Origin: Desulfobacteraceae bacterium
GTDB taxonomy: Bacteria > Desulfobacterota > Desulfobacteria > Desulfobacterales > UBA5852
Reading direction: 5' to 3'
DNA: 64,000 nucleotides
Assembly: GCA_014237395.1 (NCBI GenBank)
Contig: JABZFP010000017.1
Coordinates: forward strand, 1-64,000
Shown here: one piece after another, positions 1 through 6,596 of the stretch
Layout of the letters: each line of letters starts with the position of its first letter
How positions within the stretch are numbered: position 1 is the first letter of the stretch
Notes under the pieces: generated by a model
Database searches by the model: none
What the model was told of the DNA's origin: nothing
The model's input: the letters and a program-made list of their open reading frames with translations, nothing else
Program-made: the position numbers and the translations under genes

Positions 1-45
1 GAGAATCGAGATAATCTGTGTTTCGGAAAACCGCGATTTTTTCAT
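1..45 (-). CDS. IS3-family transposase OrfA, N-terminal 15 residues only (partial)
   Basis: Reading the minus strand from 45, an ATG is preceded at six bases by a perfect AGGAGG (51-56). The product starts MKKSRFSETQIISIL. This matches the very conserved beginning of OrfA, the helix-turn-helix subunit of IS3-group transposases (typical start MKK-RFTE-QI--IL). The remainder of orfA and the orfB integrase are outside the window, so whether the element is intact is unknown. It borders an AT-richer accessory segment, consistent with transfer or rearrangement. Confidence 0.75.
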   Translation of the reverse strand, partial: MKKSRFSETQIISIL

Positions 46-117
46 CTAAGCCTCCTGGTCCGTGCATTATGCCAGAAAGCTCTACTTTTAAAATGCAAAC
101 TTTTGGGGGAAGCTTAC
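1..117 (-). mobile_element. End of an IS3-family insertion sequence (rest lies left of the window)
   Basis: The left edge carries the 5' end of a transposase gene reading leftward out of the window (see next entry). To its right, around 97-116, is a stretch with a run of five G/C after an A/T tract that looks like the outer inverted repeat of an IS3-type element. The exact outer boundary and any target duplication cannot be fixed because the other end is not in the window. The family call rests on the start of OrfA only. Confidence 0.55.
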
Positions 118-176
118 GAATCAAGCAAGGGCGTCGTTGAATCGCAAACCCTTATGAATTCTTATCTATCAAATGC

Positions 177-208
177 AAAGGCCCCACCGCTTATACGGCA
201 GAGCCTTT
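177..208 (-). terminator. Weak hairpin downstream of the secreted protein gene
   Basis: AAAGGC at 177-182 pairs with GCCTTT at 203-208, with an inner CCG/CGG. It lies 45 bases beyond the stop of the gene at 253-771. There is only a loose T-rich tail on the minus strand, so termination is possible but not strong. Confidence 0.35.
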
Positions 209-252
209 GAGATTATCTTGAAAGGGCTTACGATCCGACCAGGGCCATCAAA

Positions 253-771
253 TTATTTGGCTGGAAGATTATATGATGATTCTACTTTAACTACCTGATC
301 GCCTTTGGTCACTTCATTGTAAGGGGTAATATAGTAGCCAGAAAACGAAAAATCCCCTTCAATCCCTTCATACTCTCCGGTCCCCTTGGTCCAGGTACCT
401 GTGCCTTCCAGGGCAGGTATTTTTTTGCCCTCTGGAATCCCAACAGTTAGTTTGTATTTAGAAAATGCTTGGGATTTATCCATAAACGTTAAATCAGAAT
501 GGCCTTCGCAAGGACCCGCCCCTTTTGTTAGATAACAATTAAAACTCGTGTGATAAGCAGCGACTCTTCCATCTTCAAAGTTTGCCAGACCTCTGCGTTC
601 GCCAAGCAAGAGTACGTGCCCCTCAGCATCAGCCAAAGGGATCATTTCCATATTGGTCACGTAAGAGTCGATTGTAAAATTCATTTCCTCCGCCCAGGCT
701 CCATTTGAAAGAAGGCAAAACGCAAAGGAAATTGCTGCGATAAAAACAACTGATTTATTAAAGGCTTTCAT
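253..771 (-). CDS. Secreted protein of unknown function
   Basis: 172 residues. The start at 771 (MKAFNKS) is chosen because a G-rich ribosome-binding site lies just upstream. A longer TTG start at 789 lacks this. Residues 1-28 form a clear signal peptide (Lys, hydrophobic core, cleavage after ANGAWA-like residues). The mature part is beta-rich, with two Cys (near 74 and 83) that could form a disulfide and a Gly-rich motif GTGEYEGIEGDF near 130-142. That motif recalls small beta-barrel proteins such as the allene-oxide-cyclase-like fold, but I do not recognise the family. It is the last gene of a minus-strand group with the tautomerase (858) and the small protein at 1143. Confidence 0.75.
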   Translation of the reverse strand: MKAFNKSVVFIAAISFAFCLLSNGAWAEEMNFTIDSYVTNMEMIPLADAEGHVLLLGERRGLANFEDGRVAAYHTSFNCYLTKGAGPCEGHSDLTFMDKSQAFSKYKLTVGIPEGKKIPALEGTGTWTKGTGEYEGIEGDFSFSGYYITPYNEVTKGDQVVKVESSYNLPAK

Positions 772-857
772 AGACACCCCCCTTCTCAATACAGGTTTAG
801 GCTGTCGCTCCTTTTTTGATTTTATTAATCATTGGTAATAATGAGATTGTTTACTGC

Positions 858-1094
858 TTATGCTTTCCCCTCAAGCACGGCTGCCAGGATTTCCGGGGAT
901 ACGGCATTACCGCCCATTCCCCAATGTTCGAAGGGCACTTCCTCAATGATGCACCACGTGTATGCCAAAAGATTGTCTTTAGCATGTGGACTTGCTTCGA
1001 TTTCTGATACGGTCTTTGACACGCGTTCAATCATTTCGCTTTTCTTTTCATCAGAAGGAGTGCCTTTCAATACCTTGAAATTGATCAATGGCAT
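858..1094 (-). CDS. Tautomerase-like small protein (4-oxalocrotonate tautomerase family)
   Basis: 78 residues starting MPLINFKVLKG. Proline directly after the initiator Met is the hallmark of the tautomerase superfamily, where the exposed N-terminal Pro acts as general base in keto-enol tautomerisation of 2-oxo acids. The length fits the 4-OT group (about 60-80 residues), and the amphipathic helix EKKSEMIERVSKTVSEI follows the first strand as expected. The start at 1094 was preferred over 1112 because only it places Pro at position 2. The substrate cannot be read from the sequence. The gene follows the small conserved protein at 1143 by 48 bases, so they are probably cotranscribed. Confidence 0.75.
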   Translation of the reverse strand: MPLINFKVLKGTPSDEKKSEMIERVSKTVSEIEASPHAKDNLLAYTWCIIEEVPFEHWGMGGNAVSPEILAAVLEGKA

Positions 1095-1142
1095 AACGAC
1101 CTCCATTCGCATCGTCGGTTAAACGCTCGTACGAAAGCCGTT

Positions 1143-1472
1143 CTATTCGCGTTCAGGCATTTTTGCACCAATGGATTCCATCGCCTCCTCGATAGTCGAC
1201 CACGTGGGCATTTCATAGAAATAGTCTTCAATATGAAAAAAGCTGGCCATGAATTTAGCGGAATATGCTCTTGCCTCTTCGTATTTTCCAGGATTCGTTT
1301 GATAGGCCGAAAAAACTCTGAACCCGTCCTGATTACTTGAAACGGCAGTTTCAACTAAAGGTGTAAAAACGCCTTCGGGACGAGGGTATTTCTCTAAAGC
1401 ACCAAGCCAGGCTTCCAAAACCTCTTGGTATTTGCTTGGAGGGTAATGAGTATCAATCACGATTATCGGCAT
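1143..1472 (-). CDS. Small conserved protein, alpha-beta-barrel-like (paralogue of 10937-11266)
   Basis: 109 residues starting MPIIVIDTHYPPS, preceded by AAGGAG. It is very close to the protein encoded at 10937-11266 over its whole length, sharing YPRPE, AVSSN-DG-RVFSA-QTNPGKYEEA and ESIGAKMPER. It is more distantly related to 10565-10864. Hydrophobic first strand, alternating helix/strand segments and about 100 residues suggest a dimeric alpha-beta-barrel (ferredoxin-like) fold, but I know no function for it. The region upstream of the ATG is also duplicated (see 1531-1567). No signal peptide, so cytoplasmic. Confidence 0.75.
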   Translation of the reverse strand: MPIIVIDTHYPPSKYQEVLEAWLGALEKYPRPEGVFTPLVETAVSSNQDGFRVFSAYQTNPGKYEEARAYSAKFMASFFHIEDYFYEMPTWSTIEEAMESIGAKMPERE

Positions 1473-1530
1473 GATGATCTCCTTTTCCTGCAGATTAGGA
1501 AAGATGATTTTGCGGCGAGACATTCGTTCC

Positions 1531-1567
1531 CAAAGCCCCCAGAGGCAGATCACCCCTGGAGGCAATG
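1531..1567 (-). repeat. Duplicated leader element, copy 1
   Basis: 37 bases identical to 11330-11366, lying in the same position (58-64 bases) upstream of the two paralogous ATGs. On the minus strand it contains CCAGGGG, seven bases, then CCTCTGG. These form a stem with one G-U pair, so it could act as an RNA hairpin in the 5' leader. Flanking sequence is similar but diverged, which makes the identical block stand out. Confidence 0.6.
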
Positions 1568-2380
1568 CAATGGCAATTTCCGGTGCCCTCGTATCATGGC
1601 CCTATCCATGGTTAAGACAAATTTTGCCGGCTTTTTTGGAGGGAATGGATCAGCTTGCAGGAGTCATAACATCTGGAGTGGAATAGAAGGTGTGGTTTAG
1701 GGTTCCGACTTTAGCAATGAATGCAGAGTGTGCTTATCAAATATAAAAATAACGCGTCGTTGAAGGCTGTCAAATAAAGAATGGCTCCCACCGACTTTAT
1801 CAGCAGAAGCCATTTTCGTCCCAGGCCAGAAATTTCAACCATCCTTGCATCAGAGCCGGAATCTCCGCTCTTCCAGCATCGCAATAAAATTACATAAGTC
1901 CCCCATTGGATTTTTAGGTTTTGCGGCTTTACAATGCTTAGGTTATCGCGTTGCAGTTTATGCCCCCCGGACGGTTTTGATCCATTGTTCCGTTGTCACG
2001 ATGGAAAACCGATCCGGCCGCTAAACCCACCCGACTGACCTGCGCGACTTCCCGCTGCGGCCCTACCGTCTGCTTTTGAGACACAAAGCTCAGCTTTTCG
2101 TTTAGGAGGCTCAAGCAGACGGTCTCGAAGGCAGTGGCTGGCCAAAGTGCCCGAAAATGATCAGATCGCCATTACAGACTCCCGACCAAAGCGGTCACGT
2201 TTCATGATGCGTCTCCTTTATGATTTATGGGTTCAGAAACAAGAAAACCCGACCGAGATAGGCCAGGCGTTCCGTAAAAGGGTTGATATTAAGTCAGATT
2301 ATGGGATATGGCTTACTTGCAATGATGTTCAGTCGGGCCAAAATTCACATCATAAACAAATGTCAATCAAGGAGGGTAAA
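1568..2380. other. Intergenic region, no convincing gene
   Basis: Between the divergent genes at 1143-1472 and 2381-2731. It contains the rest of the duplicated upstream region (recognisable to about 1800 by comparison with 11367-11620) and a large inverted repeat at 2066-2122. Short open frames here have no ribosome-binding sites or recognisable protein features. Confidence 0.5.
2066..2122. repeat. Imperfect inverted repeat (13-bp arms)
   Basis: Left arm CCGTCTGCTTTTGAG (2066-2080) pairs with right arm CTCAAGCAGACGG (2110-2122) except for a two-base bulge, with a 29-base loop. There is no T run, so it is not a simple terminator. Role unknown. Confidence 0.5.
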
Positions 2381-2731
2381 ATGGCGAATTTCCTGTTTGT
2401 ATTGAGCAAGGATGATAACGAAACCGCTACCAGATGTTTCCAGTTTGCGAAGATTGCCCATGAAAAAGAGCACAAGGTCAATTTATTCTTTATTGATAGT
2501 GGTGTCACTTGGGCAAACAAAAGCCGGGATTTAGCTGTAAAAACACCGACCGGTGATTCCCCAAATGATTACCTACCATACCTTGTGGATAACCAAGTGC
2601 CGATTGGCGTATGAATTCCGTGTGCCAAAGCTCGTCAGGTTGACGAGAAAGATTTCTTTTCAAACATGGTTCTTGACGGCGGACCCCATCTTATTGATTT
2701 GGCTGCGGAGGCAAAAGTGTTTAATTTTTAA
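2381..2731 (+). CDS. DsrE-family protein, probable selenoprotein (UGA/Sec at residue 78)
   Basis: 116 residues if the in-frame TGA at 2612-2614 is read as selenocysteine. The start at 2381 has GGAGG at 2371-2375. Residues 1-77 (MANFLFVLSKDDNETATRCF...) and 79-116 (IPCAKARQV...LAAEAKVFNF, stop TAA at 2729) lie in the same frame and together make a full-length DsrE/DsrF-like protein. In this family the VP--V-C-x-P-C-x-x-AR segment carries a conserved Cys exactly where the UGA falls, giving U-I-P-C here. The proteins act in sulfur-relay or thiol/persulfide chemistry in the cytoplasm. A SECIS-like hairpin follows at the right distance (2631-2647) and an intrinsic terminator ends the unit (2759-2790). 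The alternative is a gene with a nonsense mutation. The selenocysteine machinery genes are not in the window. Confidence 0.85.
2612..2647 (+). promoter_or_regulatory. UGA codon plus bacterial SECIS-like stem-loop
   Basis: TGA at 2612-2614, then a perfect 7-bp stem CTCGTCA/TGACGAG (2631-2637 with 2641-2647) closed by the triloop GGT. The loop begins 23 bases after the UGA. Known bacterial SECIS elements have an apical GU-containing loop roughly 16-37 bases downstream of the UGA. The E. coli fdhF loop (CAGGTCTG) is strikingly similar to CAGGTTG here. Confidence 0.8.
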
Positions 2732-2758
2732 AAGCCATATTAGGTAGGATGTTTCTCT

Positions 2759-2790
2759 GGGCGGCCGTTTACAATAATGGCCGCCCTTTT
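2759..2790 (+). terminator. Intrinsic terminator of the DsrE-like gene
   Basis: Perfect 8-bp stem GGGCGGCC (2759-2766) / GGCCGCCC (2779-2786), 12-base loop, followed by TTTT. It lies 27 bases after the TAA at 2731, not after the UGA. This supports the transcription unit continuing past 2614. Confidence 0.85.
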
Positions 2791-3512
2791 CATTTGATGG
2801 CTGCGAAAAATAACATTTTGGCGCTAAGTGACACATTGTACTGTCGCGTGTAAGTGCAGGTACGCGGAGAGTTATTACAATCCCTCTGAATGATTTCGTC
2901 ATCTGTGGCGCCCGCCGCGCCTATTTTGGATGTGTTACAGCCGGCGCGACATCCATAAAGCCATACCGGCTGTGAATGATGACATGTTCAGGACGATGAA
3001 ATGAACCCCCTTTTGTGCTTTGCTTGGTCTATCATCTTTTTATTGTGTAAGATGGCATGCACACACAGATTTTGGTTATCCAGATTTTGTGGGGTCGTCT
3101 CGATCAGCCACAACCCACCTGAATTATACGATCGACAAATGAATGGATATGAAATCAAGACTTTAGCCTGATTTTTCTTATCAAATAATGTTGTACCGGC
3201 TTCGATCAATTCTGGGCCAAACAGCAACCTTAAGCATTGGAACCGCTTTTTAAATCGAATCAAATTTCGATTGACCTAATATGGCCGATTGAATTAAATT
3301 AGACCACAGCTATTCTTCAATGCTCCGTCGGGCTGAAACTACCTATGGTTTCTGTGCATGGTGCATTTCCTCTCTCCTTCCTGCCATTTGTCGTTTCCAT
3401 ACCGATCCTGTAGCTGTCTTCTAGCTTAAAGGATATCAGATGTCGGCTTCTGACCAAAAGTCCACCGAACAATCGCTGAATATATTTGAATAAAAGATCG
3501 AGGACAAATGCC
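2791..3512. other. Intergenic region with one copy of a hairpin repeat
   Basis: About 720 bases with no supported gene. A possible 91-residue minus-strand frame (2988-3263) has no ribosome-binding site or family features. The part 2921-2973 is a repeat shared with 10502-10554. The end (3400-3512) is the upstream region of the DUF4384 gene. Confidence 0.5.
2921..2973. repeat. Hairpin repeat, copy 1
   Basis: The stretch TATTTTGGATGTGTTACAGC and onward resembles 10502-10554. It contains the inverted repeat ACAGCCGG (2937-2944) / CCGGCTGT (2966-2973). Copy 2 sits just after a minus-strand operon, while copy 1 has no gene of that family beside it. Confidence 0.6.
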
Positions 3513-4199
3513 ATGAAAGTGTTTTCAACGTCCATGCTTTTGGGTTTGGTTGCGGCAGTACTGATGGCGGCAACCACCTTCACAACTTTGGCGGAGGAGG
3601 CCGCTTCCGATGTTATTGAGGTCCGGTGGGTGATGGCCGGATTAGCAAAAGATGCTGATCCCTCGCGCCCGAAAAGCATTCCGCCGGAAACTGTTCTGCG
3701 CACCGGTGACAAAATCAAGATGTATTTGAAGGCCGTCAACAAATGTTTCTTCTATCTTTTCTACCAGAACCCGGAAGGCCAGCTGCGGCTAATCTACCCG
3801 GATTCGTTTCCTTCCAATGGGCTTGTGAGTGGCACCCAACTGACTGTTCCCCCTGGTGATCAATGGTTTGAATTGGATGAACAAACCGGAACAGAGACGT
3901 TTCATGTTCTCGTTTCGCCCGCTCCGCTGCAGTCCATCGAGACCCTTTATGAGGACTACCGGCAACATGCGTCTGGAAATGGTTACCCTGCGACGCGCAT
4001 TATCACCGCTATCGAACGTTTGCGCAATCAACATCGCCCCCTGACCAGCAAAGCCGAGCGGCCGCTTTCCATAGGGGGCACGATTCGTGGTGCTCTCGAT
4101 ACGGGAGCCGAGACGGAGGAAAGTCGTCTCGATCACCTTGCGGAGGATATCACAACAGCCAACGTCTTTTGCAGGACATACACGATTGAACACCATTAA
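3513..4199 (+). CDS. Exported DUF4384 domain protein
   Basis: 228 residues. Residues 1-25 (MKVFSTSMLLGLVAAVLMAA...) are a signal peptide. The body (about 30-140) has the DUF4384 pattern: TGDKIKMYLKAVNKCFFYLFYQNPEGQLRLIYPD, a beta-sandwich module in which polar segments precede an 'L-YP' motif, often found next to or fused with caspase-like and signalling proteins. The C-terminal 60 residues are charged and carry no motif I know. It overlaps the next gene by 14 bases, which implies translational coupling with the CHASE2-phosphatase and a shared job in the periplasm, perhaps as its sensor partner (inference). Confidence 0.8.
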   Translation: MKVFSTSMLLGLVAAVLMAATTFTTLAEEAASDVIEVRWVMAGLAKDADPSRPKSIPPETVLRTGDKIKMYLKAVNKCFFYLFYQNPEGQLRLIYPDSFPSNGLVSGTQLTVPPGDQWFELDEQTGTETFHVLVSPAPLQSIETLYEDYRQHASGNGYPATRIITAIERLRNQHRPLTSKAERPLSIGGTIRGALDTGAETEESRLDHLAEDITTANVFCRTYTIEHH

Positions 4200-6333
4200 A
4201 GCACGGCGGCTGCGAGCCGGCATTCTCATCAGCGTTGCGGCGATTTTAATCGCGCACCTTTTCCAGTGGTTATTGCCTGAAGCGACGACCACATGGAATC
4301 ATCGTGTCATCGATCGCGTATTCCAGTTTCGGGCGCGTTCGCCAGCTTTCAGGCCACTTTACAACGATACGGTTGTCCATGTCGATATCAACCAGTCAAC
4401 GCTCCAACGTATCGATCGCCGTCACCTGAACCGCCACCATCATGCCCGGGTAATTGCCAACTTGGGGGCGATGGCCACCACCTCACAGCTCTACGATTTC
4501 GTTTTCGCATCCGAACGGTCCGAAGATGAGGACCGGGAACTCGTCGAGGCGACCCGCAGCGCCGGGAACGCTTATTTCGGCGTGGTGTTCCTCTTTGAAC
4601 GCGCGCATCTGGAAAGTGGCGCATCATCTTCCGAATCATCAGCAAGACCCTACCTGAAAGCAACCCGCTGGAATGTCATGCTGAAAGGCAATACCAATCA
4701 TCTGCCCGAGGCAATGGATGGTATAATCACCTTTCCGAAACTGGCCGAAGCTTCGCGAGGCCTTGGCAGCCTTAATCTGCAGTATGATCCGGATGGTGTT
4801 TATCGACGTTACCCGTTGCTTTATGGTTACAACGGCGGTGTGTACCCCAGCATTGTACTGCGTATCGTTTGCGATTACCTGGAAGTAGCTCCGGGCGCCA
4901 TCGTTTTTGAGCCGGGCCGCCATCTGACCCTTAAATCGGCCCGCTTTCCCGGGGTTGAAAACCCTCGGGATATCCGAATCCCTGTCGACCTGTCCGGCAA
5001 CATGGTCGTAGACTTTATCGGCGCCTGGGAACAGATGCGGCATTATAACTTCGACGATATCCTCCATGCATCCGACAACAAGGCCGAAATGGCGCTATGG
5101 CAGGATGAGCTTGCTGGGAAAATCGTCGTGGTGTCTGAAGTGTTGAGCGGTTCGTCTGACGCCGGCCCGGTTCCCACCGACACCCATTACCCGTTAAGTG
5201 GGGTGCATGCCAATGCGCTTCACACCATTTTGACGGAATCCTTTTTCCGTCCAACAACGGGTTTGACGCGTATGTTTTGCGAATTGGCTATAGCGGGGGT
5301 TGTGACGTTGGCGTTCGTCAACCTGCCAGCGCTGGCTTTCGGGGCCATTTCCATGATGGCGGCACTCACTTATAGCGGTGCCGCTGTCGGTACTTTTTTA
5401 TATGGCCGATGGCTCTTCGATTTCGTCCAACCCAATGTCATCCTTTTTTTGATGCTGATAGCCATGCTCGTGCACCGCGCCATCGAAAGCACCCGTGTGT
5501 CGGTTGAAGCGGAGCGGGAAAGAGATCTGGTGGAAAAAGAGCTCGAGATCGGTCGCCGGATACAGGCCGACTTCTTCCCGTTGCACCTTCCGGAAGTTTG
5601 CGGTTGGGAACTGGCCGCAACCATACGGCCCGCCAAACAGGTTGCCGGAGATTTTTACGATATTTTTACGGTAAAAGGAACTCGCTATCTGGCCGTGGTC
5701 ATCGGGGATGTCTGCGACAAAGGGGTGGGTGCCGCCATGTTTATGGCGCTTTTCCGGAGCCTCATTCGGGCGCTTTGCCAACAGCAGGTTGCTGAAACCG
5801 AGCATTCGAACGCACCGGGGAAAATATGGACGGAGCATCTATTGAAGCGCACCATCAATCAAACCAACAACTACATCGCGGTTACACATGAAAACGCCTG
5901 TATGTTCGCCACCCTTTTTTTTGCCATCTTCGATACGGATACCGGTGAAATGCACTATATCAATTGCGGCCACGAACCCCCTTTGGTTCTTTCCGCCAAT
6001 GGTTTTTCTAAGCAATTGGATTCAACCGGCCCGGCCGTGGGCATTTTCCCGGATGTCACGATCGATTGTCGATCCGTTCAAATAGAATATGGGGACCTTC
6101 TCTTCGCCTGCACGGATGGAGTGTACGAAGCGCCTGATCAACAAGGCCGGATCTTTCCGAAAGACCGTTTGCACACGATCATCGGCTCGCCGCATCCCTC
6201 TCTTCAGGAAATGCTGCGGAAGATTGAAGTTGCCGTCGACAGGCATGGTCATGGCGCAAACCAGTTCGACGACATCACGATGGTGGCGGTCCAACGAGAT
6301 TTTCCTGCAGTAGCTCGTTGTGAATCGATTTGA
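4186..6333 (+). CDS. CHASE2-domain membrane sensor with SpoIIE/PP2C-type phosphatase domain
   Basis: About 715 residues. I place the start at TTG 4186, overlapping the DUF4384 stop by 14 bases with AGGA upstream. A GTG at 4087 would overlap by over 100 bases. There is one N-terminal membrane segment (about 9-30) and a periplasmic CHASE2 domain (about 35-335) with its typical VVHVDIN and FTRP-like ends. Two or three membrane helices follow (about 345-425), then a short coiled linker. The C-terminal phosphatase (about 455-710) has the metal-binding motifs GDFYD (D489), GDVCDKGVGAA (D508, D511), TDGVYEA (D644) and DDITMV. Predicted to dephosphorylate Ser/Thr of a partner, such as an anti-sigma antagonist, in response to a periplasmic signal. 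No partner kinase or STAS protein is in the window. Confidence 0.9.
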   Translation: MNTIKARRLRAGILISVAAILIAHLFQWLLPEATTTWNHRVIDRVFQFRARSPAFRPLYNDTVVHVDINQSTLQRIDRRHLNRHHHARVIANLGAMATTSQLYDFVFASERSEDEDRELVEATRSAGNAYFGVVFLFERAHLESGASSSESSARPYLKATRWNVMLKGNTNHLPEAMDGIITFPKLAEASRGLGSLNLQYDPDGVYRRYPLLYGYNGGVYPSIVLRIVCDYLEVAPGAIVFEPGRHLTLKSARFPGVENPRDIRIPVDLSGNMVVDFIGAWEQMRHYNFDDILHASDNKAEMALWQDELAGKIVVVSEVLSGSSDAGPVPTDTHYPLSGVHANALHTILTESFFRPTTGLTRMFCELAIAGVVTLAFVNLPALAFGAISMMAALTYSGAAVGTFLYGRWLFDFVQPNVILFLMLIAMLVHRAIESTRVSVEAERERDLVEKELEIGRRIQADFFPLHLPEVCGWELAATIRPAKQVAGDFYDIFTVKGTRYLAVVIGDVCDKGVGAAMFMALFRSLIRALCQQQVAETEHSNAPGKIWTEHLLKRTINQTNNYIAVTHENACMFATLFFAIFDTDTGEMHYINCGHEPPLVLSANGFSKQLDSTGPAVGIFPDVTIDCRSVQIEYGDLLFACTDGVYEAPDQQGRIFPKDRLHTIIGSPHPSLQEMLRKIEVAVDRHGHGANQFDDITMVAVQRDFPAVARCESI

Positions 6334-6596
6334 ATTACTTTTTATTACATGCACAAATATTCATTTTGCGCATTGTTCGAACACACCTTCCAGCTGTTCT
6401 TCGGCAGCTTGCCAACATGCTCTATCGCGGGGTGACATACGCCGTTTCAAGGTCATTTCTCAAGTTACCCATTGACGATCGATCAAACAGATTACCGTTT
6501 GATTGGTCTTCTTAAATGCAGGGGAAAAATCGATAAATTGGAGCTGTTGTTTTTAAGCCCATGAATAGAAACAATGAAACAACGGAGGGCGCAGTC

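Noticed and set aside
1560..1640. Sigma-54 (GG-N10-GC) promoter match upstream of 1143-1472
   Set aside because: On the minus strand GGCAC...TTGC has a spacing of 11 instead of 10, and the paralogous region at 11367 lacks it.
2553..2747. Open frame overlapping the DsrE-like gene, suggesting a frameshift
   Set aside because: It is in another frame with no family features. The real continuation after TGA 2612 is in the same frame as the start, so no frameshift is needed.
2988..3263. 91-residue minus-strand frame
   Set aside because: No ribosome-binding site, no conserved features, lies over low-complexity AT-rich DNA.
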